Origin: Blautia faecis
GTDB taxonomy: Bacteria > Bacillota > Clostridia > Lachnospirales > Lachnospiraceae
Direction: 5' to 3'
Length of the DNA stretch: 64,000 nucleotides
NCBI RefSeq assembly: GCF_020554845.1
Contig: NZ_JAJCIA010000020.1
Span: forward strand, 16,693-80,692
A model generated the notes under the pieces. It was not told the DNA's origin. It saw nothing but the letters and a program-made list of their open reading frames with translations, and searched no databases. Position 1 is the stretch's first letter. Every line of letters starts with the position of its first letter. The position numbers and the translations under genes are program-made. Positions 8,939-18,104 of this stretch are shown here, in pieces.

Positions 8939-9871
8939 ATGAAAAGAAAACTTTTAGCTATGGTATGTGCAGTATCTATGATCGCTTCCCTTGGAGCAGC
9001 TACTGTTTATGCATCAGATGATGTTAAGGCTACAGGCGATGAGAAAATTGCGCTGATCACAATGGACTCTATCGACCAGCACTGGATCACCCTGAACGAA
9101 GGCGCTCAGGAAGAAGCAAAAGAGCTTGGTGTAACAGTTGACTTCATGTCCCCGAATACAAAAGATGACGCTCAGCAGATCGAGTGTGTAAACAATGCAG
9201 TAGCAGGCGGTTATGATGCAATCATGGTTGCTGCAAACGGACCAGACGCTATTTCTTCCGCACTTCAGGAAGCAAAAGATCAGGGAATTAAGATCGTATA
9301 TGTTGATTCCCCTGCAAATGTAGAGGCAGAAGCTACTTTCTCCACAGACAATGAGGCAGCTGGAACAACAGCAGGAGAAGAGATGAAGAAGGCGCTTGAG
9401 GATGCTGGTATTACATCTGGTAAAATCGGTATCATTAATGTAAACGCAGCTACTGATTCCTGCGTAAACCGTGAGGAAGGCTTCCGCGCAGCATTTGACG
9501 GCACAGACTTCGAGATCATGGAAACCCAGTACGGCGAAGGTGATGCTGCAAAATCCCAGAGTATCGCAGAGAACTACATTACACAGGGTGTTGTTGGTAT
9601 CTTCGGATGTAATGAAGGCTCCACAACTGGTGCCGGAAATGCCATCAAAGCAGCTGGAAACGCTGACATCATCGGTGTTGGTTTTGATAAATCTGACGCG
9701 ATTCTGAACCTGATCGACGACGGATATCTTCTTTGCACAATGGCTCAGAACCCAGATGTTATGGGATCTGAAGGCGTAAAAGCAGCTGTAAAAGCAATCA
9801 ACGGCGAGGAACTCGGCGGAGAAGTTACAGATACAGGTGTATCTGTGATCACAAAGGATTCTGATAAATAA
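8939..9871 (+). CDS. Periplasmic-type sugar-binding protein of the ABC transporter, without lipobox
   Basis: A 310-residue type 1 periplasmic-binding protein (RbsB-like): an N-terminal signal peptide and then two alternating alpha/beta lobes (IALITMDSIDQHWITLNEGA, GYDAIMVAANGPDAI, IVYVDSPA, GKIGIINVNAATDS, GIFGCNEGS, IIGVGFD). In Gram-positive bacteria such proteins are normally lipoproteins. Here the signal peptide ends in VYA-SDD, a signal peptidase I type site, and the only Cys (residue 10) is too early in the h-region to be a lipobox. So the protein may be released or retained by other means. Preceded by AGGAGG; 138 bp separate it from the permease, leaving room for an internal promoter. 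Followed by a terminator. Confidence 0.9.
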   Translation: MKRKLLAMVCAVSMIASLGAATVYASDDVKATGDEKIALITMDSIDQHWITLNEGAQEEAKELGVTVDFMSPNTKDDAQQIECVNNAVAGGYDAIMVAANGPDAISSALQEAKDQGIKIVYVDSPANVEAEATFSTDNEAAGTTAGEEMKKALEDAGITSGKIGIINVNAATDSCVNREEGFRAAFDGTDFEIMETQYGEGDAAKSQSIAENYITQGVVGIFGCNEGSTTGAGNAIKAAGNADIIGVGFDKSDAILNLIDDGYLLCTMAQNPDVMGSEGVKAAVKAINGEELGGEVTDTGVSVITKDSDK

Positions 9872-9940
9872 TCTGAAATAAAAGGAATATTGTTCATGGA
9901 ACGTCATGGATATGATGACGGCTGGGGCAGTAATTATAAG

Positions 9941-9982
9941 GAGCAAGAAACCGTCGGTTTTTCCGGCGGTTTTCTTGCTTAA
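9941..9982 (+). terminator. Rho-independent terminator after the binding-protein gene
   Basis: AGCAAGAAACCGTCGG pairs with CCGGCGGTTTTCTTGCT with one bulged A and one G-T pair and a short T loop. The T-run is part of the 3' arm rather than after it. It separates the transporter genes from the regulatory genes. Confidence 0.8.
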
Positions 9983-10084
9983 AATGCTGAAATGGATTAT
10001 TATTAGAAGTAAGAAAAAGTGGAGAGAGTTTCTAAAAAAATGGGGAAATTTCTTCACAGTAATCATGTAATGGGGACGGAGAAC

Positions 10085-11731
10085 ATGGAGATTTTAAAGG
10101 TAGTAATTGCAGATGATGAGGTGCGGATCTGCCAGCTGATCCAGGCACTGATCGACTGGGATTCTATGGGAATGAAGGTGGTGGGAATCGCCCACAACGG
10201 AGAGGAAGCCTGCGAAATGGTACGGCAGACACAGCCGGATATTCTGATCACAGATATCCGCATGCCAGGCTGCAGTGGCCTGGAGCTGGTAAAAAGGGTG
10301 AAGGAGCTGGATTCCGCTCTGGAAGTAATCATAATCAGCGGTTACGCCCATTTCGAGTATGCACAGCAGGCTATCAGTTACGGTGTGGGACATTATCTTC
10401 TGAAGCCGGTAAACAAGGGGGAACTGACTGCTACCCTGCAGAAATTGCAGAAAAAGATCGGGGAGCGCAAGGAGTCGGAACTGAATCATCAGGAGCTTGT
10501 AAATAAGGCGAAAAGGGATGATGACCATTTACGGGCAAATCTGATCGACCGGCTGCTGGATCAGCCGGATATGCCGGTTTCACAGGACACATTGACGAGC
10601 ATTTATCATCTGAAAGCAAGACAGGGAGTGTACCAGGCGTTTTGTGTAAAAGTGGATTATGGAAGAAAGATCATTTCTGGCGGCAGAATGGATGGAACAA
10701 CAGGTCTGGCTGGCGCACGAGAGATCAGCTCCACTTCCAGTGAAATCCTTATGGAAAAAGTACGTGAGGTCCTGGAACGAAATCTGAAAAAAGACAGCCG
10801 CGAATTAGTTCTTCTGATTCGTGATGACTATTGCTACGGTATTCTTAACTATCCGGAAAGTGAGAAGGAATCCATCCGCCGGAGCATGAAGAGCAGCCTT
10901 ACCCAGATGGAAATCCAGAAAAATATGTTTCAGCATGTAAGCTTTTCCATGGCAGTTGGAGCTGCATACAAAGAGGCAGAGCATTTGGCTGACTCTATGC
11001 AGGAAGCCCGAAAACTGATCCAGGAAAGGCTGGTAAAAGGGGACGGACGGGTTCTTGACTGTCTGGGAAAAGCTTCAGAAATCCAGGAGAGCGAGTTGCT
11101 GAAAAAGTATCTTCGTGAGATTACTCATGCCGTAGAAATTTCCAGCATTCAGAATGCAGCAGAAGCAGTAGAGGATTTGCAGGATACGGTAAATAAGGCG
11201 AAAGAAATTCGTGGCAGCGAGATTTTTGAACTGGTGTATGCAGCAGCTGATATTTTTGCGGCAAGTATTCGGATTCCAGAGCGTACTGCTACTGTGGAGG
11301 AATTCCGTAAACAGTGTGATAAATGTGGAAAAATAGAGGAAATTTTTTCCTGTCTTGGGGATTTCCAGAAAAAATATATCCAGGAGCAGGCTGAACGCTA
11401 TGAAACTGATACTATCCGCCCGGTTCGCAAGGCAAAGGAATATATCCAGAACCATTTCAGTGATCCGCTGACTTTAGAGGAAGTCAGCGAGATAGTGGGA
11501 CTTAGCACTGCTTATTTCAGTGCCTTATTCAAGAAGACAGAAGGAGAAGGTTTTGCAAAATATCTGATCAACGTGAGAATGGAACAGGCCAAGCTACTCC
11601 TTCGGGAATCCAATCTTCCAGTAACAGAAATCTGCAGGAGGGTAGGATATAACGATCCGAAACATTTCACACATACCTTTGAGAAAGCGGCAGGGGTGAA
11701 ACCCTCTACATATAGAAAATTGTATGGATAA
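10085..11731 (+). CDS. YesN-type response regulator with AraC DNA-binding domain
   Basis: A 548-residue two-component response regulator: receiver domain (residues 1-120; phospho-acceptor Asp57 in ITDIRMPG, K in LLKPVNKGE), a long variable middle region, and a C-terminal AraC-type double helix-turn-helix (about 445-545, with EEVSEIVGLSTAYFSALFKK and ICRRVGYNDPKHFTHTFEK). Such YesN proteins control carbohydrate-uptake genes. The start is the ATG right before the receiver domain with GGGGACGGAG upstream. The last 8 bp overlap the histidine kinase start. The obvious target is the ABC transporter operon just upstream (inference). Confidence 0.92.
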   Translation: MEILKVVIADDEVRICQLIQALIDWDSMGMKVVGIAHNGEEACEMVRQTQPDILITDIRMPGCSGLELVKRVKELDSALEVIIISGYAHFEYAQQAISYGVGHYLLKPVNKGELTATLQKLQKKIGERKESELNHQELVNKAKRDDDHLRANLIDRLLDQPDMPVSQDTLTSIYHLKARQGVYQAFCVKVDYGRKIISGGRMDGTTGLAGAREISSTSSEILMEKVREVLERNLKKDSRELVLLIRDDYCYGILNYPESEKESIRRSMKSSLTQMEIQKNMFQHVSFSMAVGAAYKEAEHLADSMQEARKLIQERLVKGDGRVLDCLGKASEIQESELLKKYLREITHAVEISSIQNAAEAVEDLQDTVNKAKEIRGSEIFELVYAAADIFAASIRIPERTATVEEFRKQCDKCGKIEEIFSCLGDFQKKYIQEQAERYETDTIRPVRKAKEYIQNHFSDPLTLEEVSEIVGLSTAYFSALFKKTEGEGFAKYLINVRMEQAKLLLRESNLPVTEICRRVGYNDPKHFTHTFEKAAGVKPSTYRKLYG

Positions 11732-12788
11732 ATCAAAAATGAAATTTAAAGAAAAACTGAAATACATATCCAACCGGGCTCTTGTCCTGGGAACGGTAGT
11801 CTTCGGGAGTTTTATTATTCTGGCGGTAATTCAGCTGTTATTGGCATATAAAGGCGAAACACCCTGGTGGATGGCCATAATTATAACAATATTTGCAATT
11901 TTGTTTCCGATTGTATTCTGGCTGTGGATTCACCGCCCTTACATGCGCTGTGAAAAAATGACGGATCGTTTTCTGGATGGTTATATTTTTTCCGAAAAAG
12001 AAGATATGGAACTCTTGAACCTGACTCCAAGCATCCAGAAGCAGATGAAAATGGTAGACCGCATTGTGCGTTCTCCCCAGTATATGGATCTGAACAAAAG
12101 ACAGGCTCAGTACCTGGCTTTGCAGAATCAGATCAATCCCCACTTTCTTTACAATACACTGGAAAGCATCCGTGGAGAAGCTATTATTGCAGGTCTGGAC
12201 AGCGTTGCAGATATGACAGAAGCCCTGGCAAGATTTTTCCGTTACACCATTACCAAGGTGGAGAATCTGGTTTCTGTGGAGGAAGAACTGGATAACTGTG
12301 AGACTTATTTTGGAATTCAGAAATATCGTTTCGGGGACCGGCTGCAGCTTCATATTGATTATGATATTGCAGAGTATGAAAAGATCATGAACTGCAGAAT
12401 CCCCAAACTGACGTTGCAGCCGATTCTGGAAAACAGCATTATCCATGGCGTGGAGCTGAAGGTTGGCGGTGGAAATCTTTATATCCGTTTTCAGTGTACA
12501 AAGGATCGCCTGCTCATCCGTATTTCAGACGATGGGGTGGGAATGGACGAGATGACTTTAGCAAAGCTGAACCAGAAGCTGGGCAAGTCAACCAAGGCCA
12601 TTCACGACAATGAAGAAAAACAGGGCGGAATTGCTCTGGTGAATGTGAATAACAGAATCCATTTGATCTTTGGGGATGAATATGGCATGCATGTTTATTC
12701 TGTACCAGGAGAAGGAACAGATGTGGAGATCACCATCCCTATACTTACTGACGACAGACAGGTGAAAAACAGGAGCGTGTTGGTATGA
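11724..12788 (+). CDS. YesM/LytS-type sensor histidine kinase with minimal sensor region
   Basis: A 354-residue membrane histidine kinase. Two hydrophobic helices (about residues 18-42 and 49-68) are separated by only a few residues, so there is almost no extracellular sensor domain. Then comes a His_kinase domain with the phospho-acceptor motif QINPHFLYNTLE (about 136-147) and a GHKL ATPase domain (ILENSIIHGV N-box, DDGVGM G1 box). Normal YesM proteins carry a large extracellular Cache/dCACHE domain; its absence suggests that the signal is delivered by a partner protein. Overlaps the regulator by 8 bp and the next gene by 4 bp (ATGA), a tightly coupled trio. Confidence 0.9.
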   Translation: MDKSKMKFKEKLKYISNRALVLGTVVFGSFIILAVIQLLLAYKGETPWWMAIIITIFAILFPIVFWLWIHRPYMRCEKMTDRFLDGYIFSEKEDMELLNLTPSIQKQMKMVDRIVRSPQYMDLNKRQAQYLALQNQINPHFLYNTLESIRGEAIIAGLDSVADMTEALARFFRYTITKVENLVSVEEELDNCETYFGIQKYRFGDRLQLHIDYDIAEYEKIMNCRIPKLTLQPILENSIIHGVELKVGGGNLYIRFQCTKDRLLIRISDDGVGMDEMTLAKLNQKLGKSTKAIHDNEEKQGGIALVNVNNRIHLIFGDEYGMHVYSVPGEGTDVEITIPILTDDRQVKNRSVLV

Positions 12789-14269
12789 GAAACGAAGTTC
12801 TCAGAATGGAGCGTGTGACGTATAAAGAGGATGAGGTTGTGAAGCTGGAGGACTTCAATCTTCAGATTTTTCAGGGAGAGATTATGGGATTTATGCCTGT
12901 TAACAGTCATGGAAAAACAGCTCTTCTGAAGCTTCTGGAACGGAATCTTCCCCTCTATGACGGTTATATTTATTATGGAGGGGAAAAGGTAAACACCTGG
13001 AAAGAGAATTACAAGGCAGCAAACAGGATCAGCATTATCCAGGAGAAAAGTTCTCTGGCAGGAAATCTGAACATTGCAGATAATATTTTTGTCCTGCGTC
13101 CGGGCTTTCGCCAGTGGGTGATCCGCACAAAGATCCTGAACCGGCAGATGGAACCTTTTTTAGAAGATATCGGAATGGACATTCCCCTTAATAAAGATGT
13201 GGAGAAGCTTTCTACTTTTGAACGGATCATTGTAGAATTGCTCCGGGCTGTGATTATGGGATATCATCTGATCGTGCTGGACGAAGTTGGAGCCCTTGTC
13301 AGTGATGATGAGTTGAAAAAGCTCCATGGAATTATCCGTCGTTATGTGAAAAAAGGGTTTTCTTTTCTTTATATCTGTTCTCATCTGGAAGAGATTTCCA
13401 GTATCTGTGACAGATGTGCGCTGTTTACCAATGGAAGAATCCAGAAGATTCTGGAAAGAGAGGAGCTGTTCAATGATCCGCCCGTAACTTACATGACGGA
13501 ATATAACGACATGGTCCGTTATCATACGGAAAAAAGGGAAGGGCAGCAGGCTGCACCGGTTGTTTTTCAATGGAAGGGCTACGGAGAGGATGCAGCCTGC
13601 AATTTTTCCTTTGATGTGCATAAAGGAGAATGCCTGGCCGTACAGATTATGGATGCCAGGGGAATGGAGGAGCTACGGAAGATTCTGACCGGAGATATTT
13701 TACCGGAAAGTGGAGAAATCCTGTTGAATGGGAAGCAGACAGAGATTCCGGGAAATGGCAGGATTGCAGTAATCCAGGAACGTACTACAAAAACCATGAT
13801 TTTTCCGAAACTGGATTATATGAATAATCTCTGTATTTGTCTGGCAGAAAAAGTTCCTTCAATCTGGCACAACAAACGTCTTCAGAAAAGTATTCGGAAT
13901 GAATACAGTCCCATATTAGGGACAGATGTTTTTGAAATGCCGGTGGAGGAACTGAGTGAAAAGCAGAAGTATCAGCTGGTGTATACAAGAGTATTTTTGC
14001 AGAAACCGGAGATTCTGTTTTGTATTCAGCCTTTCTGCGGCGCTGATCTTGCTCACAGGATGTTTATCTGGAGTATGTTGGAAAAGTTCCTGGATAAGGG
14101 GATTTCGGTGGTGATCTTATCTTTGAATTTATCGGATTCCCTGGCTATGGCAGATCGCCTGTTGATTCTTGGGGAAAATGGGAAAAAGAAGGAAATTGTA
14201 AGAGAAAATTTCCATAAGATTACCTCGTCGGTGCCCTGGCTGCATAGGTATCCGTCAGAGAGAAAATAA
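12785..14269 (+). CDS. Degenerate RbsA-like tandem ABC protein coupled to the two-component system
   Basis: A 494-residue protein with the two-domain layout of RbsA-type ATPases but with eroded motifs. In domain 1 the P-loop reads PVNSHGKT (38-45; first Gly replaced by Pro), the signature is LSTFERIIVELLRA instead of LSGGQ, and Walker B LIVLDEVGAL is kept. In domain 2 the Walker A is gone (IMDARGMEEL), the signature is LSEKQKYQL and Walker B is ILFCIQPFCG without Asp-Glu. It overlaps the kinase gene by ATGA and has no partner permease. Inference: a pseudo-ATPase that competes for, or senses, the transporter permease and passes the signal to the sensor-poor kinase. Alternatively it is simply a decaying transporter gene, but the intact frame argues against this. 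Confidence 0.78.
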   Translation: MRNEVLRMERVTYKEDEVVKLEDFNLQIFQGEIMGFMPVNSHGKTALLKLLERNLPLYDGYIYYGGEKVNTWKENYKAANRISIIQEKSSLAGNLNIADNIFVLRPGFRQWVIRTKILNRQMEPFLEDIGMDIPLNKDVEKLSTFERIIVELLRAVIMGYHLIVLDEVGALVSDDELKKLHGIIRRYVKKGFSFLYICSHLEEISSICDRCALFTNGRIQKILEREELFNDPPVTYMTEYNDMVRYHTEKREGQQAAPVVFQWKGYGEDAACNFSFDVHKGECLAVQIMDARGMEELRKILTGDILPESGEILLNGKQTEIPGNGRIAVIQERTTKTMIFPKLDYMNNLCICLAEKVPSIWHNKRLQKSIRNEYSPILGTDVFEMPVEELSEKQKYQLVYTRVFLQKPEILFCIQPFCGADLAHRMFIWSMLEKFLDKGISVVILSLNLSDSLAMADRLLILGENGKKKEIVRENFHKITSSVPWLHRYPSERK

Positions 14270-14334
14270 AATGTATAAAACATAATACTAATAATTCGGA
14301 TTGTATTTTCAAACACGCTCCAGAGCCTAAATAA

Positions 14335-14373
14335 GAAGCCCATGGCAACAGAAATAAAATTGCCATGGGTTTC
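14335..14373. terminator. Bidirectional terminator between convergent genes
   Basis: GAAGCCCATGGCAA pairs with TTGCCATGGGTTTC across an 11-base A-rich loop, with T-rich sequence on the + side and A-rich on the other. It serves the degenerate ABC gene on + and the GH3 gene on -. Confidence 0.85.
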
Positions 14374-14393
14374 TTTATAACTAAAATTCAATT

Positions 14394-16805
14394 TCAGTCA
14401 ATCTTCAGAATCAGTTCCAGCACCCGTCTTGCACAGTGCTCTAATTCCGGGCGGCCAAGCTGTCCCATTTCCATGGCCTTTTTCACACGTTCTGGGAAAC
14501 CAGTTCCCATTTTTACGTCATTTCCGGCCTTGATTTCTTTGTAATGCTCTGCTCTTGTCCACCAGTCAGTGGTGACCATTCCCTTGAAGCCCCACTCGCC
14601 GCGGAGAACATCTTCCAGAAGCTCACGGTTCTCAGAAGCGCGGTGACCATTGATTGCATTGTAGGAGGACATGATCGTCCATGGCTGTGCTTCTTTTACA
14701 ATGATCTCGAAACCTTTCAGATAGATCTCGCGAAGTGCACGCTCGGAAACACGGGAATCGCTGTGCTTTCTGTTGGTCTCTTTGTTATTTGCTGCGAAAT
14801 GCTTTACAGAAGCTGCAATGTGCTGGGACTGGATACCTTTTACCATAGCTGCGCCCATTTTTCCGGCAATCAGCGGATCCTCGGAATAGTACTCGAAGTT
14901 TCTTCCACAAAGCGGATTTCTGTGGATATTTACTGCAGGGGTAAGCCATACAGCAAGATTGTTCTCCTTCACTTCTTCGGCGCCAGCCTGTCCAACCTGC
15001 TGAACAAGAGCCGGATTCCAGGTGCAGGCAAGAAGGGTTGCACAAGGCCATGCTGTTGTGTTCATGCTGCATTCCCCGCTGATACGAAGACCGGCAGGAC
15101 CGTCTGCTGTCATAATGGATGGAACACCATAATCCGGAAGATTTCCAAAGCCGAAGGTATTGGAAACACCTACGTTTGGCTGTCCTCCAAGAAGATGAAT
15201 CAGATCGTCATCGCTTAACTGTTCCATAAAATCATCCAGGGAAAGCCTGCCTTCTGCTACATCAATAAACTGTTTTCTGCCAAAGTTGTCGAAAAGTGTG
15301 CCACGTGTACAGCAGCGGACTGCAGGGGTAATACCTTCCTCAGTGCCCGGCTCCATTTTCTCAAATACGCATTCGTTCATGTCATTGCATGCAGACTGTG
15401 GAAGCTCCTCAAAACTGCCGTCAGAGAGCATACGCTCTTTCAGGCTGGTTGGAACAAGATGAGCTGTCAGCTGCTTTGTGATCATATTTTCATACAGTTC
15501 CATTGTCAGGAGGCTCTCCTTAGTGTCGCGCACAGAAGTTCCAATATAGAACTTATAAGTACCTTTTTCCAGAATATATGCGGATTTCTTGATTTTTCCA
15601 AGGTCATCGTAGGAAGCCATGTCAGCCTTTGCAAAGGAAAGGCGGATCTGCTGTGTCTCACCTGGCTGAAGAAGACGGGTTTTTGCAAAAGCAGCAAGCT
15701 GGCGGGCTGGTTTCTTCAGAAGTCCCTGTGGAGCTTCGAAATAAATCTGGACAACTTCTTTTCCAGCCAGGTTACCGGTGTTGGTCACCTGAACTTCAGC
15801 GAAAATCTGATCCTCTGTTTCCCACATAGCGGTGGTGTTCAGGCAAAAGGTGGTGTAGGAAAGTCCGTATCCAAATGGATAGATTACTTTTTCCTGTGCT
15901 CCTGGAAGGGTTTCAAAATAACGGTAGCCTACATAAATATCTTCTGTATAGTTTACATAATCAAAAGACTCATGGAAGTTAGCAGTGGATGGATAATCAT
16001 TTACGTCTGCAGCAAAAGTGTCAGCCAGCTTACCGGATGGATTCCCTTTGCCGGTGAGAAGCTCCGCCATGGCAAGCCCGCCTTCCATGCCACCCTGCCA
16101 TCCAAGAAGAGCGGAGGAAATCCGGTCATCATTTTTTACCCAGGAAAGGTCCATGATTCCGCCGATATTGAGAACGACTACGATATCATCAAAGCGCTCT
16201 TTTACCATGGAAAGCATTGCTTTCTCCCTGGTAGTGAGATAGAAGTCGCCATCTGGGAAAACTTCGCCGGAAATTTTCGGCATGGTGGTTTCTGTATCCC
16301 ATGGATTAAATTCGTTGTTGCATTCAATGCTGGAACGGTCCCAGCCCTCGCCGGAGAAACGGCTGATCACAACAACTGCAACGTCAGCAAATGCTTTTGC
16401 GCCGTCAGCAAGCTCCTGGGAAAGCTCTGGCTCTACCGTCATTCCTGGTGCGGCACCTTTTTCATACTGATGTCGGATATCGGTGCGGTAAAAATCGGAT
16501 AACGGTTCGTAGATCTGAACGGCGTTTTCCTGCATTTTCAGCCCATCGTAAAGGTTGTGTACATAAGAAACCATAACATCACCGCTTCCGCCGCCGCCTT
16601 TTACATAGTCGAAGCTGCCCTTGCCAAAAAGGGCGATGCGTGTGCCCTCAGTAAGAGGAAGCAGGTTTTTCTCATTTTTTAGAAGAACCATACCTTCTTT
16701 GGCGGCTTCTTTGGAAAGAAGGATATGTTCTTTGCTTGCGGTAACACGGCCGCTTTCCCTAAGGGGAAGGTTTGGCTGGAATTTAACTCTGGTCCATTTG
16801 TTCAT
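14394..16805 (-). CDS. Glycoside hydrolase family 3, domain-permuted, cytoplasmic (beta-glucosidase-like)
   Basis: An 803-residue GH3 enzyme in reversed domain order: the alpha/beta C-domain comes first (about residues 30-300), then a fibronectin-III-like domain (about 310-430), and the catalytic TIM barrel is C-terminal (about 500-800). Barrel motifs TADGPAGLR, GRNFEYYSEDP, KHFAANNKETNR and the nucleophile Asp747 in VTTDWW are present. This permuted order is known in beta-glucosidases of Ruminococcus albus and Butyrivibrio. No signal peptide, so it should act on imported beta-glycosides. AGGAGG precedes the start. It is divergent from an AraC regulator, its likely controller. Confidence 0.92.
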   Translation of the reverse strand: MNKWTRVKFQPNLPLRESGRVTASKEHILLSKEAAKEGMVLLKNEKNLLPLTEGTRIALFGKGSFDYVKGGGGSGDVMVSYVHNLYDGLKMQENAVQIYEPLSDFYRTDIRHQYEKGAAPGMTVEPELSQELADGAKAFADVAVVVISRFSGEGWDRSSIECNNEFNPWDTETTMPKISGEVFPDGDFYLTTREKAMLSMVKERFDDIVVVLNIGGIMDLSWVKNDDRISSALLGWQGGMEGGLAMAELLTGKGNPSGKLADTFAADVNDYPSTANFHESFDYVNYTEDIYVGYRYFETLPGAQEKVIYPFGYGLSYTTFCLNTTAMWETEDQIFAEVQVTNTGNLAGKEVVQIYFEAPQGLLKKPARQLAAFAKTRLLQPGETQQIRLSFAKADMASYDDLGKIKKSAYILEKGTYKFYIGTSVRDTKESLLTMELYENMITKQLTAHLVPTSLKERMLSDGSFEELPQSACNDMNECVFEKMEPGTEEGITPAVRCCTRGTLFDNFGRKQFIDVAEGRLSLDDFMEQLSDDDLIHLLGGQPNVGVSNTFGFGNLPDYGVPSIMTADGPAGLRISGECSMNTTAWPCATLLACTWNPALVQQVGQAGAEEVKENNLAVWLTPAVNIHRNPLCGRNFEYYSEDPLIAGKMGAAMVKGIQSQHIAASVKHFAANNKETNRKHSDSRVSERALREIYLKGFEIIVKEAQPWTIMSSYNAINGHRASENRELLEDVLRGEWGFKGMVTTDWWTRAEHYKEIKAGNDVKMGTGFPERVKKAMEMGQLGRPELEHCARRVLELILKID

Positions 16806-17077
16806 TGTGGGATGTCCTCCTGTAGATAAATTTATAATTAGAAATTTTTTTCGTGTAGTTGTCTTGATGTTGCTATTGTACTGGAAAAAGCGGTGGTGTA
16901 CTAGATGGTTTATTGCTTCTTTTATAGGTCTTTCTTGATATTACAGATGAAATATTATATATTATCATAAAGAATAGATGGTGTATTTTGATTTTAAACC
17001 TGTGATATAAGTGTTGTGTATTTTGGATGAGGATGGAAGTCGGGAAATTTGAGTGAAAAAAGAAGGTGAGGCATACT

Positions 17078-18001
17078 ATGAGAGCGGAATATGAAAACGT
17101 GCTGGATGATCATTTGGGACAAATTCATTTTACATATGTAAATACCTGGGATGAACTGTTACCAGCACACTGGCATGAGCATTTGGAAATTATTTATGTG
17201 CTTGGCGGCGAGATTACAGCATCTATTAATGATGTGAGTTATGAGTTGAAAAAAGGGGATATTTTTCTGGTAAATTCCAATGATATCCATTATACCCATA
17301 CGCATGAGGATGCCAGGTATTATCTTTTACAGATCCCGCCGGTTCATCTGGAAAGAATTTCTGCAAAGTGGGAGGGACTGAAATTTCAGGAGTTTATAAG
17401 GTCGAAATCAGCTGACGCATGTGTTCAGGGAGAACAACTGGAGAATGTGCAGGGAAAGGGACTTGTGGAGATGAGGGAGAATCGAAAGTCTACAAATCGG
17501 GCTGATGATCTGTATGATCAGTTGAGAGACGTATTTCGGAAAATTGCAGGCTTTTATGAAGAAAAAAAAGAAGGCTATCATCTTCTGGTGCTTTCTGCTG
17601 TTTACCGTTTACTTTATTTTCTTTATACAGAAGGAATCAGGAGTGAGGAAGATACAGAAACCGCTCACGGCACTCTGCGAGACTTGGAGCGGATGAAGTT
17701 ATGCATGGAATTTGTCCGGGAACATTATGGGGAAAGAATTTCCCTTGCCGATGCTGCAGGGCTTTTGGCCATTACACCAGAGCATTTCTGTCGCCTTTTT
17801 CGCAAATATACAGGACAGACCTTCCTGGCTTATGTAAATCAGATCCGCATGGAGCATTTCCACACAGATCTTCTGGAGACAGATAAAAATATAACATTTC
17901 TTCTGGATAAAAACGGGATTACCAATTACAAAGGTTTTTTGCGAAAATTTAAGGAAGCTTATGGGGAATCGCCGAAGGAAGTAAGGAGAAGAAAAAACTG
18001 A
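17078..18001 (+). CDS. AraC-family regulator with cupin sensor domain
   Basis: A 307-residue regulator: an N-terminal cupin with the HWHEHLEIIYVLGGE motif (about residues 31-45) and a C-terminal double helix-turn-helix (about 210-305; ISLADAAGLLAITPEHFCRLFRKYTG). Start is ATG with AAGGTGAGG seven bases upstream. Divergent from the GH3 gene, hence the likely regulator of it. Odd points: a polar insertion at about residues 108-145 (nucleotides 17401-17510) between cupin and linker, and a second helix-turn-helix in which the usual GF-x-(D/N)xSYFx-RxFKK stretch reads NGITNYKGFLRKFKE. Confidence 0.9.
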   Translation: MRAEYENVLDDHLGQIHFTYVNTWDELLPAHWHEHLEIIYVLGGEITASINDVSYELKKGDIFLVNSNDIHYTHTHEDARYYLLQIPPVHLERISAKWEGLKFQEFIRSKSADACVQGEQLENVQGKGLVEMRENRKSTNRADDLYDQLRDVFRKIAGFYEEKKEGYHLLVLSAVYRLLYFLYTEGIRSEEDTETAHGTLRDLERMKLCMEFVREHYGERISLADAAGLLAITPEHFCRLFRKYTGQTFLAYVNQIRMEHFHTDLLETDKNITFLLDKNGITNYKGFLRKFKEAYGESPKEVRRRKN

Positions 18002-18045
18002 AATATTAGAAATTCATGCTTTTAAACCCGTTGAAAATGAAAAAA

Positions 18046-18092
18046 GCAGGACAGCCTTAAATTCTTTATGTAAAGGTCTGTCCTGCCAGTTG
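18046..18092. terminator. Bidirectional terminator between AraC regulator and plsC
   Basis: GCAGGACAG pairs with CTGTCCTGC, extended by CCTT/AAGG, around a 15-base loop; A-rich flank on the 5' side. It lies between two convergent genes. Confidence 0.8.
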
Positions 18093-18104
18093 GAAGCTGA
18101 CGCA

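Noticed and set aside
15459..16502. A 347-codon plus-strand frame antisense to the GH3 gene at 14394-16805
   Set aside because: No family features, no ribosome binding site; the minus-strand GH3 motifs cover the same DNA.
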